This document shows, piece by piece, positions 16,000 through 24,501 of a stretch of DNA of 64,000 nucleotides. The notes under the pieces are model-generated. The model worked only from the letters and a program-made list of their open reading frames with translations, was not told the origin of the DNA and searched no databases. A program made the position numbers and the translations under genes. This stretch comes from Flavobacterium daemonense (GTDB taxonomy: Bacteria; Bacteroidota; Bacteroidia; Flavobacteriales; Flavobacteriaceae). Numbering within the stretch: the stretch's first letter is position 1; each line of letters begins with the position of its first letter. Where the stretch lies: the NCBI RefSeq assembly GCF_007341385.1, contig NZ_VJYD01000008.1, positions 124,001-188,000 on the forward strand. Reading direction: 5' to 3'.

Positions 16000-17190
16000 T
16001 TATATTGCGTTATTTTTTTCAATTTGACTGATTATTGTTTCTACAGAACCTGCAGAAATAAAGGTATCAGCTGGTGTATTAGTCACATAATCAACAAGTT
16101 TTGCAACCGATGAAACCGCAACATGCATTCTGGTGTCTGAGGATGCGTAATAAATATAAACTGTTCCGTCGCTGTCTTCAATCCATCCGTTTGAAAACAA
16201 AACATTTGATACATCACCAACTCTTTCAATTCCTTCTGGCCCCATAAAATGCCCTGCCGGAACGTGCGTAACCTTTGTAATGTCATTCAAATCGGTCATG
16301 AACATGTATAACGTATAGCGCAATCCTGCAGCGGTATTGCGAACGCCGTGAGCCAGATGCAACCAACCTTTTTCGGTTTTTATAGGAGCAGGACCTAGAC
16401 CATTTTTTAGTTCGTAAATTGTATGATATTGTTTTCCGAAGATGATTTTTTCATCTTTTACAATTGGATTTGTCATGTCGTCAACATAGCCTAAACCAAT
16501 TCCGCCACCAGCGCCAACATCAATAAAACCATCTTGTGGGCGCGTATATAAAGCATATTTTCCGTTAACGAATTCTGGATGTAAAACTACATTTCGTTGT
16601 TGTCCAGTATTTGAAATTAAATCAGGAAGTCTTTCCCAATTTACCAAATCCTTAGAACGCACAATTCCAGCATTGGCTACAGCCGAACTTGTATCGCCTT
16701 TTGGTGCTTTTGGATCTTTTCTTTCAGTACAAAAAATACCATAAACCCAGCCGTCTTCATGGTTGATCAAACGCATGTCATATACATTCGTATCTGGATT
16801 TTCTGTTTGTGGAATGATACATGGTTTTTCCCAAAACTTAAAATTATCCACACCATTTGGACTTTCCGCAATAGCGAAAAAAGACTTTCTGTCGATTCCT
16901 TCCACACGCACGGCAAGCAGATATTTTCCGTTCCATTTCATTGCGCCTGCGTTGAACGCAGCATTCATTCCGATTCTTTCCTGCAAAAATGGATTTGTTT
17001 TTTCGTTTAAGTCAAAACGCCAGTTCAAAGGCACGTGAGCTGCAGTAACAACCGGGTTTTTATAACGCTGATAAATTCCGTTTCCAGCATTTTCTTCGGG
17101 AGCGTTTTTTTGCTCTACGAGTACTTTATATTCTTTTTCTAACGCTGTTTTTCGGTCCTGAAAAACAGCTGAAGATTTTATTGTTGTCAT
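16000..17190 (-). CDS. GH130 4-O-beta-D-mannosyl-D-glucose phosphorylase
   Basis: A 396-residue cytoplasmic phosphorylase of GH130 subfamily 1. It forms a five-bladed propeller with NWRFDLNEKTNPFLQERIG near the start. The conserved NVYDMRL block carries the Asp (about 138) that acts as proton donor in characterised enzymes, and RVEGIDRKSFFA is also present. It splits mannosyl-beta-1,4-glucose with phosphate into mannose 1-phosphate and glucose. The frame extends upstream to 17514 over the neighbouring transporter gene, but those 108 residues are arginine/serine-rich shadow sequence, so the start at 17190 is used. It lies 29 bp after the symporter gene and 6 bp before the epimerase gene, an operon typical for mannobiose catabolism. 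Confidence 0.94.
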   Translation of the reverse strand: MTTIKSSAVFQDRKTALEKEYKVLVEQKNAPEENAGNGIYQRYKNPVVTAAHVPLNWRFDLNEKTNPFLQERIGMNAAFNAGAMKWNGKYLLAVRVEGIDRKSFFAIAESPNGVDNFKFWEKPCIIPQTENPDTNVYDMRLINHEDGWVYGIFCTERKDPKAPKGDTSSAVANAGIVRSKDLVNWERLPDLISNTGQQRNVVLHPEFVNGKYALYTRPQDGFIDVGAGGGIGLGYVDDMTNPIVKDEKIIFGKQYHTIYELKNGLGPAPIKTEKGWLHLAHGVRNTAAGLRYTLYMFMTDLNDITKVTHVPAGHFMGPEGIERVGDVSNVLFSNGWIEDSDGTVYIYYASSDTRMHVAVSSVAKLVDYVTNTPADTFISAGSVETIISQIEKNNAI

Positions 17191-17219
17191 ATATTTTCGT
17201 TTCTGTATCTGATTCGTTT

Positions 17220-18611
17220 TTAAATTTTTTGGTCTCTTTTTTCGTTTAAATCTTGTTCGATCGTTTGCAGTTTTTCTTCTGATAAAGGATAGAATAAAAT
17301 AAAGCCGACTGATATTGCTGCTGCGATTGCAGGAAGTATGCTTAACATTAATTGAATTCCGTGTTGTGCTGTAGCAGTTTGTTCGACATTGGCCTGAAAG
17401 CCGTAATAACCCAAAAGCCATCCAGCTCCTGCACCGCCAATTGTCCATCCAAATTTTTGAGACATTGATGAAGCCGAGAAAACCAAACCTGTTGCACGGC
17501 GTCCTTGTTTCCATTCAGAATAATCGGCACTGTCTGCATACATTGACCAGATTAACGGAAAAATACAGCCCGCGCAAATGCTGATCAAAATTTGGAAAGT
17601 CATGATTAGGAAAACATCTTCTTTTCCGAAGAAATAGAATACCAAGCTCAAAATTGAAGCAATCGCCATGGCGCCAAAAAAGGTTTTTTTCTTGCCGATT
17701 TTATTTGCGATAGGAGTTGCCAAAATAACACCGATGATATTTGCTGCCTGACCCAATACTAAATAAATAGAAGTGGGCGCCATGTGAAAATCAGTTCCAA
17801 ACAGTGAAAAATCGAAGTTAACAGAACTGCTTACGTAATATTTGAAATAATAAACGGCAGCGCCATCTCTAATGGAATTAAAGACCAAAGTTCCAATTCC
17901 TGCTCCTAATAAAATCCACCAAGGTTTATTTTTCCATAAATCTTTTAAATCTTCTTTTAAGTTGGATTGCTCATTTTCAATAGGTTTGACTCTTTCTTTG
18001 GTGAAGAAAAAGCAAGCCCAGAAAAAGGCTGTCGTAATAACACCGAAAACAGCGATTGTTGCCAGCCAGCCTGTTTTAGAATTTAGGCTTCCGCCGAAAT
18101 AATTCACTAAAGGCTCAATTAGCCAAAGTGCCAAGAGACTTCCGCCAAAAGCAAAAACCATTCGGTAAGAAGACAACGTTGTTCTTTCTTTTCGGTCAGA
18201 CGACATTACGCCTAAAAGCGAAGCATACGGAACATTGATCAACGAATAAATCATCATCATTAAAGAATACGTCACGTAAGCATAGATGATTTTTCCTTTT
18301 TCATCAAAATCTGGTGTGTAAAAAGTCAAAACTCCAATTACGGCAAAAGGCACGGCAACCCACAATAAATAAGGCCTGAATTTTCCCCATTTTGTTTTTG
18401 TTCTGTCTGCAATGATTCCTACGATGGGATCAAAACAAGAATCCCAGATTCTAGTAATTAAAAACATGGTTCCTACGACAGCAGGTGCAATTCCGAAAAC
18501 ATCGGTGTAGAAAAAGAGAAGGTACATGCTGAAAATTTTCCAGAACATTGATGAAGCAGCATCTCCGAGACCGTAACCGATTTTTTCTTTTAAATTAATT
18601 TTGTCGTGCAT
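17220..18611 (-). CDS. GPH-family sugar:cation symporter
   Basis: A 463-residue inner-membrane transporter with about 12 hydrophobic segments. The N-terminus KIGYGLGDAASSMFWKIF and the DSCFDPIVGIIADRTKTKWGKFRP block are the glycoside-pentoside-hexuronide (MelB-like) signatures, including the cation-site Asp residues on helix 2. It should import a short beta-mannoside, most simply mannobiose, for the epimerase and GH130 enzyme encoded directly downstream. It starts 60 bp after the GH26 gene and ends 29 bp before the GH130 gene. The substrate is inferred from the operon; the family alone does not fix it. Confidence 0.92.
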   Translation of the reverse strand: MHDKINLKEKIGYGLGDAASSMFWKIFSMYLLFFYTDVFGIAPAVVGTMFLITRIWDSCFDPIVGIIADRTKTKWGKFRPYLLWVAVPFAVIGVLTFYTPDFDEKGKIIYAYVTYSLMMMIYSLINVPYASLLGVMSSDRKERTTLSSYRMVFAFGGSLLALWLIEPLVNYFGGSLNSKTGWLATIAVFGVITTAFFWACFFFTKERVKPIENEQSNLKEDLKDLWKNKPWWILLGAGIGTLVFNSIRDGAAVYYFKYYVSSSVNFDFSLFGTDFHMAPTSIYLVLGQAANIIGVILATPIANKIGKKKTFFGAMAIASILSLVFYFFGKEDVFLIMTFQILISICAGCIFPLIWSMYADSADYSEWKQGRRATGLVFSASSMSQKFGWTIGGAGAGWLLGYYGFQANVEQTATAQHGIQLMLSILPAIAAAISVGFILFYPLSEEKLQTIEQDLNEKRDQKI

Positions 18612-18671
18612 TGAGTACTTTTTAAAGGTTGTGATTTAGATTAGGGGGTGTTTAATAATTTTTTACGTTTT

Positions 18672-19799
18672 TTAATTTTTTATGTCTTTTTCAAATAGCG
18701 TTTTGTCGAGCTTATAAAAATCTATAAAATCTTTTTCGCTGACTTGTCCGGGATATGGAGCATAATAATGCATTTTTTGTTCTTTTTCCTTCCATCCATG
18801 GTTTCTCCATAGTAAAACATATGATATTTTGTAATCGCCAATAGCTTTATTTAAAGTTCCGGTCCACCATTTTGGATCTGGAATTGCTTCGTAGCCAGCT
18901 TCAGCAAGGGCAATTAATTTGTGTTTTTCAAGCCCAATTTCGTTTACAATTTTAAGCTGATTCTGAACTTCTTCAACGAATTTTTTTCCGTCTTTGTCAT
19001 CATCATTTTGATAACTGTCAAAACTCAAAATATCAGCATAATTGTCGCCTGGATAATTGGCTAAAAAATCTTCTTTGCTGCCAAAACTGCTCGTATTGTA
19101 GATGTATATTAAATTATGAACACCTTTTTTCTGAAGATATTCAATTGTGAATTTCCATAAAGTTTTGAAATCTTCAGGCGTTGTGTTGCCTTTTCCCCAC
19201 CAAAACCAGCCTCCGGTAAGTTCATGATACGGTCTAAAAAGTATCGGAATATTTTTCCCGTTTTTATCTTTTAAAGACAAAAAGAATGTTGCCGCATTAT
19301 CAAGCCAAGAAGTGAATTTTTTGTGATTTTGGCCGCCGGGCAAGACTGTTTTTAATGAATTTGGCGTATTATCCCAAGCATCTTTTCCTGTTGCAGGATT
19401 ATCAAAATGCCAGCTTATAGTTGAAATGCCACCCCTTTCATTGGCTTCTTTTATAAACTGTTTCATTTTGTCAAACGGAACGCCGTCAATATTTTTAGGA
19501 TTGCCTTTTTCGATGCCGGCAATATCCCAGCCATAAACGGCAGGATAATCGCCAACGGTTTCTTTTACATCGCTTCGGCCGTTTTCATACTTCCAATTTA
19601 CGCCGTATGCAAGATCATCTTGATGCCCGAACATATATCCTTTTTGCGTTAATTGACCTAGCTTTTTATAAAGTGCGACGGTTTCTGGTGTCGCTTTTTT
19701 ATCTGAAAGTGACAAATTAGTATTACTGTTGCGATCTTTTGAAGAACATGAAGTTCCTATAAATAAGGCAATAATCAAGGTAAGTATGTTTCTTTTCAT
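18672..19799 (-). CDS. GH26 endo-beta-1,4-mannanase lipoprotein
   Basis: A 375-residue lipoprotein (signal ending FIGTSCSSK, Cys18) with a single GH26 barrel. The acid/base Glu193 lies in FRPYHELTGGWFWWG and the nucleophile Glu300 in ALAEAGYEA. GHQDDLAYG near residue 58 and STISWHFDNP are further family blocks, and the length fits a single-domain mannanase. Being lipid-anchored, it can sit on the outer membrane and either cut polymer at the surface or shorten imported chains in the periplasm. It is the first gene of the seven-gene minus-strand operon, divergent from the AraC regulator. Confidence 0.94.
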   Translation of the reverse strand: MKRNILTLIIALFIGTSCSSKDRNSNTNLSLSDKKATPETVALYKKLGQLTQKGYMFGHQDDLAYGVNWKYENGRSDVKETVGDYPAVYGWDIAGIEKGNPKNIDGVPFDKMKQFIKEANERGGISTISWHFDNPATGKDAWDNTPNSLKTVLPGGQNHKKFTSWLDNAATFFLSLKDKNGKNIPILFRPYHELTGGWFWWGKGNTTPEDFKTLWKFTIEYLQKKGVHNLIYIYNTSSFGSKEDFLANYPGDNYADILSFDSYQNDDDKDGKKFVEEVQNQLKIVNEIGLEKHKLIALAEAGYEAIPDPKWWTGTLNKAIGDYKISYVLLWRNHGWKEKEQKMHYYAPYPGQVSEKDFIDFYKLDKTLFEKDIKN

Positions 19800-19995
19800 T
19801 CTGGTTTTATATTGTTTTTGGACGTAAAAGCCACAAATTCAGAGACTGAGAATGCGTTTTTGCACTTCGATTTTCAATCGACAATTCATTATTGTTTTCT
19901 AGATAAAATTATTAAAACTTTAAAAAGATATTCTATAAAAAAGGATTAATGTTTATTATTAATACCGTTTTTAAAAAATTGATAATTCTATTTTT

Positions 19996-20003
19996 CAAAG
20001 ATA
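19996..20003 (-). promoter_or_regulatory. Candidate -7 element for the minus-strand mannan operon
   Basis: CAAAGATA on the plus strand reads TATCTTTG on the minus strand, a perfect TAnnTTTG element about 195 bp before the GH26 start. No TTG is seen at the ideal -33 distance. It lies in the 306-bp AT-rich gap 19800-20105 between divergent genes, which otherwise holds short AT palindromes only. Confidence 0.35.
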
Positions 20004-20068
20004 ATTGGATGTTTATCGTGTAATTAATATTATTTTATCAATTATATATCATATTATTGCAGTCAAAA

Positions 20069-20098
20069 TTGATTCAATTACTTCATGAAATAGCTTTT
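20069..20098 (+). promoter_or_regulatory. Candidate promoter of the AraC regulator gene
   Basis: TTG at 20069-20071 is followed after 19 bp by TAGCTTTT (20091-20098), one base from TAnnTTTG. The -33 region overlaps the small palindrome ATTGATTCAAT. The start codon is only 7 bp past the element, so a leaderless or nearly leaderless mRNA would result. Confidence 0.3.
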
Positions 20099-20105
20099 TA
20101 TAGAT

Positions 20106-20984
20106 ATGAGCACTACTAAAAATTTTTACAGAGAAATAGCACCGCTGTCTGCTGGAGACAGTTTTTTGGTTTTTGACCGAGTTAAAGACAGCTTTGATTT
20201 TCCGGTTCATTATCATCCAGAGTTTGAGATTAATTTCATCTTGAACGGAAAAGGGGTGAAGCGTGTTGTGGGAGATAATATCGAAGAAATTGACAATGTT
20301 GAGTTGGTTTTAATTGGTCCGAATTTATATCACGGTTGGGAATTGCATAAATGTACAAGCAAAAAAATACATGAAATTACCATTCAGTTTCATAACGATT
20401 TATTTCATGAATCGTTATTGTCAAGACGAATTATGAACCCAATTCGGGATATGTTTAATCGTTCGATTCATGGCATTTTGTTTTCTAAAAAAGTAGCCGA
20501 AGAATTAACGCCACGACTCGTAAGGCTTTCTAAACTTGATGGTATGGACTATTTTTTAGAAATTACTTCCTTATTGTATGATCTTGCCAATTCCAGAAAT
20601 CAACGTTTACTTTCGACTTATACTGTAGATTATGATACGTTTGATGATTATGATAAAATGAAACTGGTTTATGAATATGTCCAGAAAAACTTCGCTGATA
20701 AAATTACTTTAGAAGATGCTGCAAATGTTGCCAGTATGTCAATAATTTCTTTTAACCGATTTATTAAAAAACGCACCGGAAAAACATTTGTCAATTATAT
20801 TAATGACATCCGAATTGGATATGCGGCACGTTGGCTGGTTGAAAAAGATATGAGCGTTTCTGAGGTTGCTTTTAAATCAGGATTTAATAATATCGCCAAT
20901 TTCAACCGCAGTTTTAAAGCTATTAAAAATTGTACGCCTAGTCAATATAGAGAAGATTTCTCTGGATTAAAACGCATTTTATAG
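20106..20984 (+). CDS. AraC-family transcriptional regulator of the mannan locus
   Basis: A 292-residue DNA-binding protein. The N-terminal cupin-type sensor domain (about 15-110) has HYHPEFEINFILNGKG and LIGPNLYHGW. The C-terminal AraC double helix-turn-helix (about 185-285) has KITLEDAANVASMSIISFNRFIK and MSVSEVAFKSGFNNIANFNRSFK, the latter close to the family signature. It is placed exactly between the divergent GH26 operon and the SusC operon, so it likely controls both in response to a mannan-derived sugar bound by the cupin. This differs from the hybrid two-component or SusR regulators often seen in such loci. The inducer and operator are unknown. Confidence 0.92.
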   Translation: MSTTKNFYREIAPLSAGDSFLVFDRVKDSFDFPVHYHPEFEINFILNGKGVKRVVGDNIEEIDNVELVLIGPNLYHGWELHKCTSKKIHEITIQFHNDLFHESLLSRRIMNPIRDMFNRSIHGILFSKKVAEELTPRLVRLSKLDGMDYFLEITSLLYDLANSRNQRLLSTYTVDYDTFDDYDKMKLVYEYVQKNFADKITLEDAANVASMSIISFNRFIKKRTGKTFVNYINDIRIGYAARWLVEKDMSVSEVAFKSGFNNIANFNRSFKAIKNCTPSQYREDFSGLKRIL

Positions 20985-21018
20985 TGATACTTTTTTTTCA
21001 CAAACAAATATTATTTTT

Positions 21019-21049
21019 AACGAAAACGTTTGCTTTTTGCAAATTCGTT
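21019..21049 (+). terminator. Imperfect hairpin after the AraC gene
   Basis: AACGAA..TTTGC and GCAAATTCGTT pair around a TTTTT loop, 35 bp after the stop. A T-rich stretch (CATTTTTATTTAT) follows. It could terminate the regulator transcript, or be part of the susC regulatory region. Confidence 0.4.
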
Positions 21050-21162
21050 CATTTTTATTTATAAGAAGTAGTGATTTAAGAGGTGTGATTGCGAAAAATG
21101 CAATTAATCTATGTTTTTATTTTCATATATGTTTTTTTAAAGTGATATAGTAAAAATATTAT

Positions 21163-21214
21163 CATTAAATGATATAATACTATCGATTTAATGTTTTGTT
21201 CTGTTATAGATTTG
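21163..21214 (+). promoter_or_regulatory. Palindrome and promoter upstream of SusC operon
   Basis: CATTAAAT (21163-21170) and ATTTAATG (21186-21193) are perfect inverted repeats. Pairing continues inward as GATA/TATC with one bulge. Just downstream lies TAGATTTG (21207-21214), a perfect TAnnTTTG -7 element with TTT at the -33 position. A leader of about 80 nt to the ATG at 21299 would result. The palindrome overlaps and extends upstream of the -33 region, so it is a candidate operator. The rest of the gap 20985-21298 is AT-rich without other clear structure. Confidence 0.45.
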
Positions 21215-21298
21215 TTAAATAATTTAGAAAATAAATCACACCCTTTTTTTATTACTTGATTATGAGTAAAACAAATTTAAACTAACCAAACACTTATT

Positions 21299-24200
21299 AT
21301 GAAAAAACTAATGACTAACTTTATTCATTGGAACGCTAACCACAGAGCGGTTCCATTGATTTTATTCTTGTTACTGAGTAATTTTATTACCGCTCAGAAT
21401 AAAGTAACTGGAACCGTTTCTGATGAAAACGGAGTATTTATTCCGGGTGCAAATATTACTATTGAGGGATCAAAAGGGAATGTTTCGACAGATTTTGATG
21501 GAAAATATACAATTGAAGTTCCTGCAAATGGCACTTTAGTGTTTTCTTTTATCGGCTTTCATCCTCAAAAGATAGCCGTAGGAGGAAGAAAGACAATTAA
21601 CGTCGTTTTAAAATCGAATGTAGAAGATTTGAAAGATGTTGTAGTTATTGGTTATGGTACTCAAAAAAGAAAAGACGTAAACAGTGCTATTTCAAGTATT
21701 AGCTCAAAAGATATTGAAAATTTAAAAGTAGTTTCGTTTGACCAAATGATGCAAGGTAAAGCTGCCGGAGTCGTGGTAAACAGTAATTCAGGTGAGCCTG
21801 GAAGTAACGTTTCTGTGAGAATTAGAGGTGTTTCTTCTTTAACTGGTACGAATGAACCTTTGTACGTAATCGATGGTGTGCCAATTTCTGGTGATGCTCG
21901 AAATTCATCAACCTCAGGAAGAAATGCTCAGGGAAATTCTAACTTTTCTAATAATGGTAATATTACTCAAAGCCCTTTGGCATTGATTAACCCTAGTGAT
22001 ATAGAGTCTATCGATATTTTGAAAGACGCTTCTGCAACTGCAATCTACGGTTCACGAGGAGCGAATGGTGTCGTGATTGTAACTACAAAATCTGGTAAAA
22101 AAGGTACGGGAAAATTATCTTTTGAAAATTCGTATTCAATAAGTAATCTTCCGAAAAAATTGCATTCAATGAATTTGCAGCAATATGCAATTCACCAAAA
22201 TGCTTTAGCAGATGTTTATGACCCTACTGCGAAACGTCCTGAATTTGCACATCCTGAGCTTTTAGGACCAGGTACAGACTGGCAAGATGCTATTTATGAA
22301 ACGGGATTTATGAAATCAAACCAATTGTCATTTTCTGGTGGTAAAGAGGGAATAAGTTATTATATATCGGGAGGAGTTTTAGATCAAGAGGGAATCGTAA
22401 TCGAATCAGGTTTTAAAAGATATAATTTTAGAAGTAATATTGATGCGAGAGTAAACAAATTTATCAAGGTTGGTGTTAACGTAAGTGGCGCCATTACGGA
22501 TGAAAAATTAACATTAAACGGTCAGTTTAACGGAGTTGTCGCAACTTCGTTATTGGCAACTCCAGATGTTGCTGTGCGTGAATTATCAGGTGCTTTTGCA
22601 GGACCGCCTTCTGGAGGCAATACCTCATTTGTTAATCCGGTTGCTGTTTCTTTATTGGGTTCTAACACATTGGTAAGAAAAAATTACAGTGGAAATTTTT
22701 ATACTCAAATTGATTTATTCAAAGGTTTAGATTATCGCTTTGAAGCTGGTGGTTATATCTATGATAATTTAGGGCAGCAATTTGATCCAATGTATTCTTT
22801 AGGAAACGCTGTGAAAAGTTACGCAAACTTGTATTACAGGCCTTCTACGGGTAATTCATGGAACTTGAAAAACATGCTTACTTATAGAAATACTATTGGA
22901 AAACATAATTTTACAATTCTAGCTGTACAAGAATCAAATAGATCACATTGGGAAGGTTACTCTATAACTGGATATGGTTATAAAGATAACAATGACAAAT
23001 CACTTGCGGCTTCAGATTTGTCTAAAGCAGTAACTAGCGGTGTTTATTCAGGAAGTCAAACATTAGCTTCTTATTTAGGAAGGGTTGTTTATGATTATGC
23101 TGATAGATATGGAATTTCTGCTTCAATAAGAACTGATGGATCTTCAAAATTTTATTATGGTAATAAATGGGGGACATTTAGTTCTGTAAGTGGTTCATGG
23201 AAACTTTCAAATGAGAGTTTTATGGAAGGAACTAAAAAATATGTTGATGGAATAAAACTTAGAGCGGGTTGGGGACAAACAGGAAACAACCAAATTGGAA
23301 ACAATTTATACGACTCTAATTTGCACTTAGTTAATAGCTCAATGGGAACTTCTTACCTACCGTCAAATACTCCTAATAAAGATTTGAAATGGGAAACGCA
23401 AAATCAAACCAACTTAGGATTAGATTTTAATATGTTTCATACGAAGCTTACAGCGACAGTAGATGTATATAAAAAAGTGAACAAAAATTTCTTGTATCAA
23501 GTTCCGTTGCCAAACTTCCTTTCAGGTGGTGGAGATTATGAAGGTGGTGTAAATCCTCCGTATTTTAATCTTGGAAGCATGCAAAATAAAGGTATTGAGA
23601 TTACTCTTGGTTATACTGAAAAATTCAGCGAAAATTTCTCATGGAATTCTAGTGTGAATTTTACAAGATATGTGAATGAAGTTAAAGATATGGCAGGTTT
23701 AAATATTGTTAAAACAATGAATACGCTTGCTTATAATACTGTTACAGTTTCTAGAACTCAGGAAGGTTTGCCAATTGGTTCTTTTATTGGTTACGAAGCG
23801 ATGGGGATTTATAGAACCGATGCGGATTTATTGACTTACGGTTACACTCAAGGCAATACAAAAGTGCCTTTAAAAGACGGAACGAATTCATTATTGCCAA
23901 GTTTTCAAAAAGGAGATGTAATTTATAAAGATCAAAATAATGATGGTGTTATCGATTTGAAGGATTTAGTGCCAATTGGAAATCCAAATCCTAAATTCAC
24001 TTATGGATTTACTAATAACTTTAAATATAAAAATGTTGATTTATCTATTTTTCTTCAAGGTACTGCAGGAAATAAGTTGATGAACTTAACACGCTTGTCA
24101 GGAACAATGAACAGCTATATGGGGACGAATTATTTAACTGAAGCAGCAGATTTTTATTCGGCATCAAACATTAATGCTTCTTTGCCAAGACCTTCGACAT

Positions 24201-24490
24201 ATGATAATATCAATAATGCAATTTCAACACGCAATATCGAAGATGGCTCGTATTTAAGAATTCAAAATGTAACTTTAGGTTATTCATTGCCTTCTGATAT
24301 GATCTCAAAACTACAATTGTCAAGATTGAGACTTTATGTTACCGGTTCAAACTTATATACTTTCACGAAATATAAAGGATATGATCCTGAAGTAGGTTCT
24401 TATAACCAGGATGCGTTGTTGTCTGGTGTTGATAATGGACGTTATCCGGTTCCAAGACAAATAACTTTTGGATTTAATGTTGAATTTTAA
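21299..24490 (+). CDS. susC: SusC-like TonB-dependent outer-membrane transporter
   Basis: A 1063-residue transporter with a signal peptide ending FITAQ. A carboxypeptidase-D-like beta domain (about 34-110: VTGTVSDENGVFIPGANITIEG) is followed by the TonB-box-like DVVVIGYGTQKRKD, a plug domain (about 120-235: PLYVIDGVPI, ILKDASATAIYGSRGANGVVIVTTK) and a 22-stranded barrel ending in NVEF with terminal Phe. This is the classic SusC/RagA order. It imports oligosaccharides with its SusD lid, powered by TonB. The next gene, susD, starts 11 bp downstream. Among mannanase genes, mannan oligosaccharides are the likely cargo. The name follows the family, not proven starch use. Confidence 0.96.
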   Translation: MKKLMTNFIHWNANHRAVPLILFLLLSNFITAQNKVTGTVSDENGVFIPGANITIEGSKGNVSTDFDGKYTIEVPANGTLVFSFIGFHPQKIAVGGRKTINVVLKSNVEDLKDVVVIGYGTQKRKDVNSAISSISSKDIENLKVVSFDQMMQGKAAGVVVNSNSGEPGSNVSVRIRGVSSLTGTNEPLYVIDGVPISGDARNSSTSGRNAQGNSNFSNNGNITQSPLALINPSDIESIDILKDASATAIYGSRGANGVVIVTTKSGKKGTGKLSFENSYSISNLPKKLHSMNLQQYAIHQNALADVYDPTAKRPEFAHPELLGPGTDWQDAIYETGFMKSNQLSFSGGKEGISYYISGGVLDQEGIVIESGFKRYNFRSNIDARVNKFIKVGVNVSGAITDEKLTLNGQFNGVVATSLLATPDVAVRELSGAFAGPPSGGNTSFVNPVAVSLLGSNTLVRKNYSGNFYTQIDLFKGLDYRFEAGGYIYDNLGQQFDPMYSLGNAVKSYANLYYRPSTGNSWNLKNMLTYRNTIGKHNFTILAVQESNRSHWEGYSITGYGYKDNNDKSLAASDLSKAVTSGVYSGSQTLASYLGRVVYDYADRYGISASIRTDGSSKFYYGNKWGTFSSVSGSWKLSNESFMEGTKKYVDGIKLRAGWGQTGNNQIGNNLYDSNLHLVNSSMGTSYLPSNTPNKDLKWETQNQTNLGLDFNMFHTKLTATVDVYKKVNKNFLYQVPLPNFLSGGGDYEGGVNPPYFNLGSMQNKGIEITLGYTEKFSENFSWNSSVNFTRYVNEVKDMAGLNIVKTMNTLAYNTVTVSRTQEGLPIGSFIGYEAMGIYRTDADLLTYGYTQGNTKVPLKDGTNSLLPSFQKGDVIYKDQNNDGVIDLKDLVPIGNPNPKFTYGFTNNFKYKNVDLSIFLQGTAGNKLMNLTRLSGTMNSYMGTNYLTEAADFYSASNINASLPRPSTYDNINNAISTRNIEDGSYLRIQNVTLGYSLPSDMISKLQLSRLRLYVTGSNLYTFTKYKGYDPEVGSYNQDALLSGVDNGRYPVPRQITFGFNVEF

Positions 24491-24501
24491 TACGAAATAA
24501 T

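Noticed and set aside
17191..17514. N-terminal 108-codon extension of the GH130 frame
   Set aside because: Overlaps the symporter gene on the same strand and is arginine/serine-rich shadow sequence; GH130 enzymes start at the MTTIKS segment.
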